DNA of 64,000 bases, from contig NZ_JAFKOJ010000001.1 in NCBI RefSeq assembly GCF_017303275.1, positions 186,001 to 250,000 on the forward strand, read 5' to 3'. Position numbers and translations under genes: made by a program. Positions 49,733-58,904 of this stretch are shown one piece after another. This DNA comes from Bacillus sp. NTK034. GTDB lineage: Bacteria > Bacillota > Bacilli > Bacillales > Cytobacillaceae. The notes beneath the pieces are model-generated. The model was not told the origin of the DNA, did no database searches, and saw only the letters and a list, made by a program, of their open reading frames with translations. The first letter of the stretch is position 1; each line of letters opens with the position of its first letter.

Positions 49733-52330
49733 GTGGATTTTAATCGGATGACAGAGCGGCTTCAGGAAGGATTATTAAATGCACAGTCCATAGCGTTGCG
49801 CGAGCAGCATCAGGAGGTGGATGAAGCACATTTATTCCTGGCTTTAATGGGACAGGAAAACAGCCTGATATCATTAATACTGTCAAAAATGCAGATTCCG
49901 GCTGATTCTTTTAATAATAAAATGCAAGAAGCACTGAGGAAAAAACCGCAAGTGTCCGGTTCAGGAACGGAACATGGAAAATTGTATATAACCGGTAAAC
50001 TGCAGCGGGTGCTGGCGGAAGCAGAAAATTATATGAAGATATTTCAGGATGAATTCATGTCAGTTGAGCATGTTTTCATGGCTGCTGCAGCAGCGGAAAC
50101 CGAAACGGCAGCAGTTTTAAAGTCATACGGAATCAATAAAGAATTAGTGGAGCAGGCGATTAAGGAGATTAGGGGGAATCAGAGGGTGACATCGCAAAAT
50201 CCGGAATCAACATATGAGGCTTTAAAAAAATATGGAAGAGATCTTGTTGCAGAGGTGAAACAGGGGAAAGTGGATCCTGTAATTGGCCGGGATAGTGAAA
50301 TCAGGCATGTTATTCGCATCCTTTCAAGAAAAACCAAAAATAATCCAGTTTTAATAGGCGAACCTGGGGTAGGAAAAACAGCGATTGTCGAAGGATTGGC
50401 ACAAAGAATTGTACGTAAAGATGTGCCTGAGGGCCTCAAGGATAAAACCATTTTTGCTCTTGATATGAGCGCTTTAATTGCCGGGGCCAAATTCCGGGGT
50501 GAATTCGAGGAAAGACTGAAAGCTGTATTAAATGAGGTTAAGAAAAGCGAAGGAAGAATTCTTCTTTTTATTGACGAACTTCACACCATTGTGGGAGCGG
50601 GCAAGACAGAAGGAGCAATGGATGCAGGGAATATGCTGAAGCCCATGCTTGCAAGGGGAGAATTGCACTGTATAGGAGCTACCACACTTGAGGAGCACCG
50701 CAAATATATCGAAAAAGATCCGGCTCTGGAACGGCGTTTTCAGCAGGTATTGGTGCAGGAGCCGGATGTAGAGGATACAATCTCAATTCTCAGAGGGCTG
50801 AAGGAGCGCTTTGAAATCCATCATGGTGTCAATATCCACGATCGGGCTATTGTGGCTGCCGCAACCTTGTCAGACAGGTATATTACAGACCGGTTCCTTC
50901 CTGATAAAGCGATTGACTTGGTTGACGAAGCTTGTGCCATGATCAGGACGGAAATCGATTCAATGCCATCAGAGTTGGATGAGGTTACAAGAAGGGTCAT
51001 GCAGCTGGAGATAGAAGAAGCAGCTTTACGAAAAGAGAGTGATGAAGGAAGCAAGAAGAGACTTGCAGACCTTCAAAAAGAACTGGCCGAATTAAAAGAC
51101 CAGGCTAACAGCATGAAAGCAAAATGGCAGCTTGAAAAGGAAGGAATCCAGAAAGTCCAGGAAAAACGGGAGCAGCTTGAGAAAATGCGCCGGGAACTGG
51201 AAGAAGCAGAGAATAATTATGACTTGAATAAAGCTGCCGAATTGCGTCATGGAAGAATCCCTTCTTTAGAAAAGGAATTGAAAGAGGTTGAAAATGCAGT
51301 TAACGGGAATCAAGGGGACCGGCTGCTGAGAGAGGAAGTCACAGAAGAAGAAATTGCAGGCATTGTGGCAAGGTGGACAGGTATTCCAGTGGTTAAACTT
51401 GTTGAAGGAGAACGTGAAAAGCTGCTTCGCCTTGAAAGCATCCTTCATGAAAGAGTGATTGGCCAGGAAGAAGCTGTGCAGCTTGTGTCAGATGCTGTCC
51501 TTAGGGCAAGGGCAGGAATTAAGGATCCGAATCGCCCCATTGGCTCCTTCATCTTCCTGGGCCCAACTGGGGTGGGAAAAACAGAATTGGCTAAGGCACT
51601 TGCACAGTCATTATTCGATAGTGAAGAACAAATAATCAGAATTGATATGTCCGAATATATGGAAAAACATGCTGTATCAAGATTGATTGGTGCTCCTCCG
51701 GGGTATGTAGGATATGAGGAAGGCGGTCAGCTGACAGAAGCTGTCAGAAGGAAGCCATACTCAGTAATCCTGCTTGATGAAATTGAAAAGGCCCATCCTG
51801 AAGTATTCAATATCCTCCTGCAGATGCTTGATGATGGAAGAATCACTGACTCACAGGGACGCACGGTTGATTTTAAAAATACGGTTATCATTATGACTTC
51901 CAATATTGGCTCCCATTTTCTTCTGGAACGTTCTGCTGGTGAAGAAGAAATATCTGAAGGAACAAGAGACAAAGTACTTGATCAGCTGCGGAGCCATTTC
52001 CGTCCAGAGTTTCTGAACAGAGTGGACGAAATTATTCTGTTTAAGCCTTTAGCTCTGAATGAAATAAAGAGTATTGTTTTAAAATTAATTATTCAGCTTC
52101 AAGCAAGATTATCTGATCAGCATATTAAGTTGAGTATAAATGATAATGCCAAAGAATATATTGCAGAAAACGGATTTGATCCCATATATGGAGCAAGGCC
52201 GCTCAAACGTTTTATTCAAAGGAACGTTGAAACAGCACTTGCCCGCAAAATAATCGCAGGTGAAATTAAAGAATACAGTGAAGTTGTCATATCTGCAGAT
52301 AACGGCAAAATTGAATTGCTGGTAAAATAA
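49733..52330 (+). CDS. clpB: ATP-dependent disaggregase ClpB
   Basis: An 865-residue AAA+ chaperone that extracts polypeptides from aggregates together with DnaK. Order: Clp_N repeats (about 1-145), AAA1 with Walker A GEPGVGKT (209-216) and LLFIDE (277-282), a coiled-coil middle domain (about 405-525), AAA2 with GPTGVGKT (610-617), and the C-terminal D2-small domain. The middle domain separates ClpB from ClpC; there is no ClpP-binding IGF loop evident. GTG 49733 follows AGGAGG. CtsR control is evident. It interrupts the yjzC-yjzD pair; B. subtilis lacks clpB. Confidence 0.95.
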   Translation: MDFNRMTERLQEGLLNAQSIALREQHQEVDEAHLFLALMGQENSLISLILSKMQIPADSFNNKMQEALRKKPQVSGSGTEHGKLYITGKLQRVLAEAENYMKIFQDEFMSVEHVFMAAAAAETETAAVLKSYGINKELVEQAIKEIRGNQRVTSQNPESTYEALKKYGRDLVAEVKQGKVDPVIGRDSEIRHVIRILSRKTKNNPVLIGEPGVGKTAIVEGLAQRIVRKDVPEGLKDKTIFALDMSALIAGAKFRGEFEERLKAVLNEVKKSEGRILLFIDELHTIVGAGKTEGAMDAGNMLKPMLARGELHCIGATTLEEHRKYIEKDPALERRFQQVLVQEPDVEDTISILRGLKERFEIHHGVNIHDRAIVAAATLSDRYITDRFLPDKAIDLVDEACAMIRTEIDSMPSELDEVTRRVMQLEIEEAALRKESDEGSKKRLADLQKELAELKDQANSMKAKWQLEKEGIQKVQEKREQLEKMRRELEEAENNYDLNKAAELRHGRIPSLEKELKEVENAVNGNQGDRLLREEVTEEEIAGIVARWTGIPVVKLVEGEREKLLRLESILHERVIGQEEAVQLVSDAVLRARAGIKDPNRPIGSFIFLGPTGVGKTELAKALAQSLFDSEEQIIRIDMSEYMEKHAVSRLIGAPPGYVGYEEGGQLTEAVRRKPYSVILLDEIEKAHPEVFNILLQMLDDGRITDSQGRTVDFKNTVIIMTSNIGSHFLLERSAGEEEISEGTRDKVLDQLRSHFRPEFLNRVDEIILFKPLALNEIKSIVLKLIIQLQARLSDQHIKLSINDNAKEYIAENGFDPIYGARPLKRFIQRNVETALARKIIAGEIKEYSEVVISADNGKIELLVK

Positions 52331-52339
52331 GTCCGCAAA

Positions 52340-52380
52340 TGAAAAGAATCATCCTGAATCAATCAGGATGACTCTTTTCA
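52340..52380 (+). terminator. Terminator between clpB and yjzD
   Basis: Nested stem: TGAAAAGA/TCTTTTCA outside and TCATCCTGA/TCAGGATGA inside, loop ATCAA. Usable on both strands. Confidence 0.82.
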
Positions 52381-52400
52381 TTTCATGCATAAGCTGCAGA

Positions 52401-52592
52401 TTAATGAAGACCTTCTTTCTCAACAGGACCTTCAGGAATGATGGAAGCGACAACAAAAATTAAAACAGTTGTTCCAACCGCCAGAATGGTGCCGGTTACA
52501 AAATCGTAAGGCGCTCCAAGCATTGAAGAAACTACGTACGTTAACATTTGAACAAGAAGGAAAGTCCAGAAAAATGTCCAAAAGTATCTCAT
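52401..52592 (-). CDS. yjzD: DUF2929 membrane protein (YjzD)
   Basis: A 63-residue protein with two membrane helices (YFWTFFWTFLLVQMLTYVVS and GTILAVGTTVLIFVVASIIP) and a short charged tail. It matches YjzD/DUF2929 in length and topology and sits at the corresponding place between yjzC and yjaU. AGAGGTG lies upstream of the ATG. The function is unknown. Confidence 0.87.
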   Translation of the reverse strand: MRYFWTFFWTFLLVQMLTYVVSSMLGAPYDFVTGTILAVGTTVLIFVVASIIPEGPVEKEGLH

Positions 52593-52806
52593 CTATTTCA
52601 CCTCTAACATAATTAATCCCTTTTCATATTAGCATAAGCTATTAAAGAAATAAATTTATTTTTACATCCTATACATGTACTTTTCAGATCTCTGATTGGA
52701 TGCAGCCAGCTTCATAATGAACTTGTCTGAAACTAGGCAAATCCCCCATTCATTTTAATTTTACTCACATACATTATTATGAACAAACTTGCAAAGGAGT
52801 TTTACT

Positions 52807-53544
52807 ATGGAAAGCCGGAACTTCCAGCTGGATACAGAATGGTGCATGATTCATTACCCAGATAAACCTAGTGGTTTCGGTATCCTGATTATTGGGGATG
52901 ATCGGCACTTTGTTGACAGAAACTGCAGTTTTTGGACTCAAAATGAAGGGAAATATTCATTAATTAAGAAGCTCAGGGAAGATGGCTATACGATTTTTTA
53001 TTCAAATCTTTACGGGAGGCACTGGGGAAACGATCAGGCTGTCGATAAGGCTAAAGGCTTGTATGAACATATTCTGCGAACGGAAATTATTAACGAAAAG
53101 ATCCATATTATTGCTGAGGGCATGGGGGCATTGGTAGCCCTTAGATTATTGCATGAAATGAGCGATTTAATCCGTTCAGCCGTATTAATCAATCCCATCC
53201 TTTCACTAAAGCATCATCTTGATCAGGAAAAGGAGCATAAGTTTTTTTACAAGAAACTATTAAAAGAGCTGGCAGTTTCATATGAAATAGAAACGGAGAA
53301 AATAGCGGACCTGCTCATCAGACATGAAAAAAACCTTACAACGGGCCTTAAAGTTCCAGTCAGAATCATTCAGGTACTGGCTGGCGGAAGAGCTTACAAG
53401 CAATCAGATTATTTAAAGAAACGATCAATACAATGGGAAAATGAAAATAGCCCTATCTCTGTGTTTTATATCCTACCAGATAAAAAACAGCGAATGTCTT
53501 CTCAAATGACAAACTTCTTTAGAAAATATGAAAAAGTTCTATAA
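52807..53544 (+). CDS. yjaU: Alpha/beta hydrolase-like protein (YjaU-like)
   Basis: About 245 residues with an alpha/beta-hydrolase layout. The usual nucleophile elbow GxSxG is replaced by AEGMGALVALRLL, so the Ser is missing and Glu/Gly occupy the site; catalytic activity is doubtful. ATG 52807 (MESRNFQL) follows AAAGGAG; an upstream ATG at 52789 lacks a ribosome site. Position between yjzD and yjaV supports YjaU. The function is unknown. Confidence 0.72.
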   Translation: MESRNFQLDTEWCMIHYPDKPSGFGILIIGDDRHFVDRNCSFWTQNEGKYSLIKKLREDGYTIFYSNLYGRHWGNDQAVDKAKGLYEHILRTEIINEKIHIIAEGMGALVALRLLHEMSDLIRSAVLINPILSLKHHLDQEKEHKFFYKKLLKELAVSYEIETEKIADLLIRHEKNLTTGLKVPVRIIQVLAGGRAYKQSDYLKKRSIQWENENSPISVFYILPDKKQRMSSQMTNFFRKYEKVL

Positions 53545-53626
53545 AAATCTGCTGCCATTCCGCCAAGAAATAAAGACAATCCCTGAAGCATAGTATACAT
53601 TAATATGCTTCTAAGGAGGAGTGAAA

Positions 53627-54460
53627 ATGGACAGGGCAGTAATAGTAGGAACTTTTGAATTTATAGGATTCAGCCTGTGCAAGCATCTGCTTGAACAGGG
53701 CTGCGAGATAGATGGAATTCATTTCAACAAGGAAAAAGAAGATGCATTAATCAGTGAAAAACGCCTGGCAATCGGAAGGAATGCCAACTTCTATGAAAAA
53801 AATTATTCATCATGGATTAATTCTAAAAGAGAAATAATAAAAAATGATGTAATTTTTATAGATATATACGATTTATATATAAAGAATGAGCTCGCCTCTT
53901 TAAGGGAGAAGGAGCTTATTGAGGAATTTCTTATAAAAAATTTGCCTGTATTCAAGGACCTGCAAGTGAAAATTGCATTCCTTCTCCCTATTCAGTGGCT
54001 TAAAGACATCAGCAGAACACACAGCTGCTTGGAAGATGCTATTGAAATCCTTAGAGAAAACAATATTTCAGTTTCATGCTTTTACCTGCCTGCCATATAC
54101 GGTCCCTGGCAGCCAGAAGAATTTAGTTTTCACCAGGCTCTTGCCAATGGAAAAAGAGTAATAATAAATGAAAGGGAATGGATACATGACGCTATTTTCA
54201 TTGAGGATCTCATCAGTTTCTTATCGAAATGTGCAGATAAGCCTTTAGGAGAATCCTGCCTATTAATGAGCAGCGTTAATGGGCATTGGAAAAAATGTGC
54301 AGAATACCTTTCGATTGACTATAATGAAAATTGGCGCAGTCCCGATCTGGCAAAAGGAAAAGTAATTGAAAAAGCGATTATGTGTTCCGTGAAATTCTCC
54401 GAAGGGCTTGAGAAGCAAAGAAGCCATTTTCTTTCTATAGAGAGCCCGGATGGTTTCTAA
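53627..54460 (+). CDS. yjaV: NAD-binding epimerase/dehydratase-like protein (YjaV-like)
   Basis: About 277 residues. It has an N-terminal Rossmann-like segment (AVIVGTFEFIGFSLCKHLLE), in which the glycine motif is degenerate (GTFEFIG), and an extended-SDR middle (FYLPAIYGPWQPEEFSFHQA) without an obvious YxxxK pair. It may be a structural or regulatory relative rather than an active enzyme. AAGGAGG precedes ATG 53627. It precedes med as in B. subtilis. The function is unknown. Confidence 0.72.
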   Translation: MDRAVIVGTFEFIGFSLCKHLLEQGCEIDGIHFNKEKEDALISEKRLAIGRNANFYEKNYSSWINSKREIIKNDVIFIDIYDLYIKNELASLREKELIEEFLIKNLPVFKDLQVKIAFLLPIQWLKDISRTHSCLEDAIEILRENNISVSCFYLPAIYGPWQPEEFSFHQALANGKRVIINEREWIHDAIFIEDLISFLSKCADKPLGESCLLMSSVNGHWKKCAEYLSIDYNENWRSPDLAKGKVIEKAIMCSVKFSEGLEKQRSHFLSIESPDGF

Positions 54461-54578
54461 ACAAGAAAAAAAACTTTTCAATTAACATACAGACAAGGTA
54501 GAATTGAATTAGTCTGGTAAAATAAACCGGTCATACCATTAGTATGAAGCGAAAGACAGAGAGGCGGAGAAAAAGGAG

Positions 54579-55538
54579 ATGCATAAGACTTTAGTGAAAT
54601 TCGGGATCCTTCTTTTGTGCCTTCTTTTATTGGCCTCCTGCAGACAAGCGATGTCTACAGGAAAACTTGAAAAAGCTGGATTATTAGTGCCTGATACCGT
54701 CAATGATCAGGTGTGGGGGACCAAAGGCTATAAAGGCATGTTAAAGATTCAATCCCATTATAATGTGGAGGTTTATTATAAAGAGGGCATGAATTCTGAG
54801 ATGGTTGTTGAAAGAGCTGTTAAAGAGTTTGATCAAAAAGGTGTAAACCTTATTTTTGGACATGGCAATGAATATGCAGCATACTTTAATAACATTTCTA
54901 AAAAATATCCTGACATTCATTTTGTTAGCTTTAATGGAGATGCCAAAAATGAAAACACCACCAGCTTGAATTTTGAAGCCTATGCAATGGGATTCTTCGG
55001 GGGCATGGTTGCAGGTCATATGACGAAAACCAATAATATAGGAATACTCGCAGCTTTTGAATGGCAGCCGGAGGTAGAAGGTTTTTATCAAGGTGTAAGC
55101 GAAATTGATGAAGGGATAAACGTGCAAATCCAATATGTCGGCAACTGGGACAATGATAATAAAGCCATAGCTCTTTTAGACAAAATGATTGCCAATAAGA
55201 CAGATGTTGTCTATCCCGCTGGAGATGGGTATAATGTTCCTGTCATTGAGAAACTAAAAGAGGAAGGGCTCTATGCCATCGGCTATATTTCCGACCAGTC
55301 TGATCTGGGTGAATCAGTCGTCCTGACCAGTACGGTTCAGCATGTCGATGTTTTGTATGAACTTGTGGCAGAAAAATTCAACGATGGCGAACTGGAATCA
55401 GGAAATTTAACTTTCGATTTCCAGGATGAAGTTATTTCACTCGGGAAATTCAGCCCTGACGTTGACGAAGAATTCAAAAAAGAATTAAACGCCGCCATAG
55501 AGAATTACAAAAAAACAGGCAAACTGCCCAACGAGTAA
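54579..55538 (+). CDS. med: Med: BMP-family lipoprotein, positive regulator of comK
   Basis: A 319-residue protein. The signal peptide ends in lipobox LASC (about residue 21). The binding-protein domain includes VWGTKGYKGMLKIQSHYNVE, GFFGGMVAGHMTKTNNIGIL, EWQPEVEGFYQG and VYPAGDGYNVPVIEKLKEEG, all typical of Med and the basic-membrane-protein (nucleoside-binding) family. In B. subtilis Med raises competence through comK. AAAGGAG directly abuts the ATG, and GAGGCGGAG 9 bases upstream is the better-spaced ribosome site. comZ follows after 26 bases. Confidence 0.9.
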   Translation: MHKTLVKFGILLLCLLLLASCRQAMSTGKLEKAGLLVPDTVNDQVWGTKGYKGMLKIQSHYNVEVYYKEGMNSEMVVERAVKEFDQKGVNLIFGHGNEYAAYFNNISKKYPDIHFVSFNGDAKNENTTSLNFEAYAMGFFGGMVAGHMTKTNNIGILAAFEWQPEVEGFYQGVSEIDEGINVQIQYVGNWDNDNKAIALLDKMIANKTDVVYPAGDGYNVPVIEKLKEEGLYAIGYISDQSDLGESVVLTSTVQHVDVLYELVAEKFNDGELESGNLTFDFQDEVISLGKFSPDVDEEFKKELNAAIENYKKTGKLPNE

Positions 55539-55564
55539 TTTCTATACATAGGAGGTACTACAAG

Positions 55565-55759
55565 ATGCAGCTAAACGAAAAAAATATGGAATTCATGCAA
55601 ATCGCCATGAAATACCTGCCAGAAGCCAAACAGCAGCTCGACGATGCAGGCATTGAACTATCCATGGAAATGATCCAGCCATTCATGAACCTATTTACTA
55701 AAGTCATGAACGAAGCCTACGAAATGGGCAAAGCGGATGCTTTGAAAGAGAGTGAGTGA
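55565..55759 (+). CDS. comZ: ComZ, repressor of late-competence comG operon
   Basis: A 64-residue helical protein: MQLNEKNMEFMQIAMKYLPE ... YEMGKADALKESE. It matches ComZ in length and in its place directly behind med. ComZ lowers comG expression in B. subtilis. ATAGGAGG precedes the ATG. A terminator starts at the stop codon. Together with Med it suggests that competence control is conserved in this organism. Confidence 0.9.
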   Translation: MQLNEKNMEFMQIAMKYLPEAKQQLDDAGIELSMEMIQPFMNLFTKVMNEAYEMGKADALKESE

Positions 55760-55783
55760 ACCAGCCATTAGGCTGGTTTTTTG
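55759..55783 (+). terminator. Terminator of med-comZ
   Basis: AACCAGCC (55759-55766), loop ATTA, GGCTGGTT (55771-55778), then T-rich. Confidence 0.9.
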
Positions 55784-55827
55784 TTTGGGATCGTGAGAAA
55801 AAAGAAGATCTCCTGCTAGTCAAGAAG

Positions 55828-56166
55828 ATTCGCGCTGAAACGGGAAGAATCAAGGGAGGGGTCCGCGCGCAAACGGGAAGAACCCGCACACAAATCCCAA
55901 GAGCCCGCGCGAACAGAAGCAGTGAGCGCCTAAACCAGGAGAATCCGCGCGCAAAAGGAAGGAGCCCGCGCCAAATCGGGAAGAACGCGCGCACAAACCA
56001 GGAGAATCCGCAAAAGGAAGGAGTCCGCGCCGAACCGGGAAGAACCCGCGCGCAAACCCCAAGAGCCCGCGCGAAAAGGAGCAGTGAGCGCGTAAACCAG
56101 GAAAATCCGCGCGCAAAAAGAAGGAGCCCACGCCGAACCGGGCAGAAACCGCGCCGAAACGTTAAG
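55828..56166. repeat. GC-rich tandem repeat array with higher-order period
   Basis: About 16 imperfect units of 18-22 bp, each built as C-CGCGC-(g/c)-AAA-x-GGGAAGAA or close variants such as CGCGCGCAAAAGGAAGGAG. A block of about eight units is itself duplicated: the segment starting CCCAAGAGCCCGCGCGA at 55896 recurs at 56058, an offset of 162 bp, in the same unit order. Base composition is far GC-richer than the flanks. Arg-rich frames are open on the plus strand (55756-56184) and on the minus strand, but have no ribosome site of their own and look like by-products. It fills the gap between comZ and the NERD pseudogene. Confidence 0.8.
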
Positions 56167-56337
56167 GTCCATCCTCAAAATTAAAAAGGCCGTAACAATA
56201 GACGATGAGCCTATGCACAGAGAAGTAATTCATTATAGAAAAGAGAAGAGGCACATTAAATTTACATATTAAAGGATAATTCAGTATCCATACCGAATTC
56301 ATAACTTTCGAGATAAAAATTCCAAAGGAGGTTTGCT

Positions 56338-57299
56338 ATGTTAATGAAGTCTAGATCAAAGCCGCTAAGAATTTTACAGATGGAAGCACTGCTGCGCAGA
56401 TTGCCTGATTACCATCGGAAAAGGGGAGAAATAGAAGCCGATTATAGAAACGGGCTATTAGGTTTTAATGGAGAGAAGCAGCTGGATTATTATTTTAGTT
56501 TTCTCCCAGGTAAAGATTTTAGAATTTATAATGATCTTCGTCTTATCCTTCATACTCCTTTTCAAATCGACTCCCTGCTTATTACCCCATTTTGCGCAGT
56601 AATATATCGAAGTCAAAAATTATTCTGGAACTCTATATTTTGAACCAATATCTGATCAAGTAATTCAAAAACTCGGACAGAAGGAAAAAGTGATACCTAA
56701 TCCAGTTTCGCAGGTATTGCGTCAAGTTTATCAATTCAAAGAGTGGCTTTAAAAGAAAAGTTTCCAGATTTCCCAATAGAGTATTTTGTCACTATTACTA
56801 ACCCTGCTACTTATATAAAAACAGAGAAAGAGAATAACTTTATTTTGAAAAGAGTTGTTCATACTGAAAAAATAATTGATAGACTTATTGATGCCAAATC
56901 AAAATATAACAAACAAATATTATGGCCAAACGACATAAATAGGCTGAATGAAAAGATTATGTGCAAAAATAGTCCTCTTAATAATGATATTCTAAATACT
57001 TACGGTATCAGTCGAAAGGATTTACTAAGGGGTGTTCAATGTCATTCCTGCCAATCATTTCTGTTGTGAGGAAAGACGGAAAATGGTGTTGTCTTAAATG
57101 TAAAATGATTTCAAGAACGAGTCATATGGAAGCAATAACTGATTATTTTTTGCTTTTTAATTCAAAGATAACAAATAAAGAATGCCGGGATTATTTAAAT
57201 CTCGAATCCAGGCATACAGCATATAGGATATTAAAATCTTTAAATCTATCCGGTGATGGACCAGATAAAAAAAGGATATATTCTAAAGTTGACGTATAA
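56338..57299 (+). pseudogene. Frameshifted NERD-domain protein gene
   Basis: One ancestral NERD-domain (nuclease-related) gene broken by at least three frameshifts. Piece 1 (56338-about 56590) has MLMKSRSKPLRILQMEALLR and NGEKQLDYYFSFLPGK. Piece 2 (frame 2, from 56609) reads EVKNYSGTLYFEPISDQVIQ, then stops at about 56734. Piece 3 (56743 to about 57066) reads ALKEKFPDFPIEYFVTITNP ... GVQCHSC. Piece 4 (from about 57066) reads VRKDGKWCCLKC and the helical tail. The C-terminal zinc finger (CxxC ... CxxC) is split. The pieces are collinear and in family order. AAAGGAGG precedes the first ATG. Likely non-functional unless the sequence has errors. Confidence 0.85.
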
Positions 57300-57315
57300 G
57301 ATATTGCCCCAGCCC

Positions 57316-57708
57316 CTACTTCTTCAAAAACATCTCCAGCAAAGGCCCTGCTTTTTTCAGCAATGGTTTTAACTGATGAGCTGAAGTCATGAGAGTGTCA
57401 ATGTTGCCCATTAGTTCCTCCAAGTTGATATTGCTCAGGATATTGGTTCCATTTTCGTTAGGGGAATTGTCACTTTCATGAGTTTCTCTGCTTTTACCGC
57501 CAAGCAGCCATTCGTCAGCTTCATGTGCATTTCTGCTCCTGCCCCTGCCGCCGAAAAGCCAGTCTTCTATCCCCTTAGCTTCTTCAGCTTTTCTATTGGA
57601 TACTTTTTCGACTTCAGCTGGCTCATGTCTTCTTACTCTTTCACCAAACAGAAAATGGGTTAAAGGGTCTCCTGTATTTTCTTTGGCTTTATCATCATTA
57701 TCAAGCAT
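57316..57708 (-). CDS. Unrecognised 130-residue protein with W/F-L-F-G-G repeats
   Basis: I do not recognise a named family. ATG 57708 (MLDNDDKAKENTGDPLTHFL) has AAAGGAGG upstream; the frame open to 57849 has no ribosome site. Three short imperfect repeats are visible: HFLFGERVRR (18-27), DWLFGGRGRS (49-58) and EWLLGGKSR (66-74), separated by acidic/basic linkers. The C-terminus (LEELMGNIDTLMTSAHQLKP to EMFLKK) is an amphipathic helical segment resembling tails of small spore-associated proteins. There is no signal peptide. It is convergent with the NERD pseudogene and divergent from fabH. Confidence 0.72.
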   Translation of the reverse strand: MLDNDDKAKENTGDPLTHFLFGERVRRHEPAEVEKVSNRKAEEAKGIEDWLFGGRGRSRNAHEADEWLLGGKSRETHESDNSPNENGTNILSNINLEELMGNIDTLMTSAHQLKPLLKKAGPLLEMFLKK

Positions 57709-57810
57709 ATGCCGATTTCCTCCTTTCAGCTGCCTATATAACAGCATATGAAGAAAAATTAACTGGGTATAGACATTAGTGCAGTAATAAGTGAGGGAAG
57801 GTAAAAAGTG

Positions 57811-57857
57811 TTGCGTTATTATATATACTTTTGATAAAATTAGTACCAAGTCATAAT
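57811..57857 (+). promoter_or_regulatory. fabH promoter with FapR-like operator
   Basis: TTGCGT (57811-57816), 18-base spacer, TAAAAT (57835-57840). Overlapping the -10 is ATTAGTACCAAGTCATAAT (57839-57857): its left half TTAGTACC is the FapR consensus, its right half is degenerate. FapR represses fatty-acid genes unless malonyl-CoA binds it, and fabHA-fabF is a known FapR target in B. subtilis. Confidence 0.7.
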
Positions 57858-57923
57858 AATTGATAATAATATATAAATAGAGAACGCTTATGGGTTTGTA
57901 AATATGAAAGGGAGTGGAACTCC

Positions 57924-58856
57924 ATGAATGCTGGAATTATAGGAATCGGAAGATATCTTCCTGAAAAAGTGGTAACAAATGCAGATTTGGAGAAAATAGT
58001 TGATACTTCTGATGAATGGATTCGGACCAGGACTGGAATTGAGGAAAGAAGAATTGCGGATGACAGCATAGATACATCTGATATGGCGTATGAGTCAGCA
58101 CTTAAAGCATTGGAAAATGCAGGTATAGAAGCAGAGGATTTAGACCTTATTTTAGTTGCAACGGTTACACCGGATTACCCGTTTCCGTCTGTTGCCTGCA
58201 TGCTTCAGGAGCGATTAAATGCAAACAAGGCAGCGGCAATGGATATTAGCGCTGCATGTGCAGGTTTTATGTATGGTATCATAACGGGAAAACAGTTTAT
58301 TGAAACAGGAACATATAAACATGTATTGGTAGTAGGTGTTGAAAAGCTTTCCAAAATTACAGACTGGAATGACCGTAATACTGCCGTTTTATTTGGAGAT
58401 GGAGCAGGCGCAGCTGTAATAGGCCCAGTCTCAGATGGACGGGGGATATTATCATTTGAATTAGGTGCAGATGGCACAGGCGCAAAACATTTATATCAGG
58501 ATGAATATATCATTATGAATGGACGTGAAGTGTTCAAATTTGCGGTTCGCCAAATGGGTGAAAGCTGCATCAACGTACTTGATAAAGCTGGATTATCCAA
58601 AGAGGATGTAGATTTCCTAATCCCTCATCAGGCAAATATCCGCATTATGGAAGCTTCCCGCCAAAGACTGGAACTTCCGGTTGAGAAGATGTCGAAAACA
58701 GTGGATAAATACGGAAATACTTCTGCTTCGTCTATTCCAATTGCATTGGTGGAAGAACTGGAAGCGGGTAAAATTAAAGATGATGATTTGCTCGTGATGG
58801 TCGGCTTTGGCGGAGGTCTTACCTGGGGAGCCATTGCGATGAGATGGGGAAGATAA
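57924..58856 (+). CDS. fabH: Beta-ketoacyl-ACP synthase III (FabH)
   Basis: A 310-residue enzyme starting fatty-acid synthesis by condensing acyl-CoA with malonyl-ACP. The catalytic triad is Cys112 (ISAACAGF), His235 (IPHQANIRI) and Asn265 (YGNTSASS). The Bacillus enzyme prefers branched acyl-CoA primers, giving iso/anteiso acids. GGGAGTGGAACTCC precedes the ATG. fabF follows after 48 bases in the same transcript. Confidence 0.95.
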   Translation: MNAGIIGIGRYLPEKVVTNADLEKIVDTSDEWIRTRTGIEERRIADDSIDTSDMAYESALKALENAGIEAEDLDLILVATVTPDYPFPSVACMLQERLNANKAAAMDISAACAGFMYGIITGKQFIETGTYKHVLVVGVEKLSKITDWNDRNTAVLFGDGAGAAVIGPVSDGRGILSFELGADGTGAKHLYQDEYIIMNGREVFKFAVRQMGESCINVLDKAGLSKEDVDFLIPHQANIRIMEASRQRLELPVEKMSKTVDKYGNTSASSIPIALVEELEAGKIKDDDLLVMVGFGGGLTWGAIAMRWGR

Positions 58857-58904
58857 GATACCTCATTTTAAATATGATGATAATTTAAAAGGAGCTGCAT
58901 CAAA

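Noticed and set aside
55828-56166. Possible CRISPR array
   Set aside because: Units are 18-22 bp, degenerate and directly adjacent, without unique spacers of constant size or nearby cas genes.
55756-56184. Arg-rich frame of 142 residues over the tandem array, with mirror frames on the other strand
   Set aside because: It starts in the comZ stop region with no ribosome site of its own, reads through the comZ terminator and encodes only the repeat; frames stay open on both strands because of the repeat composition.
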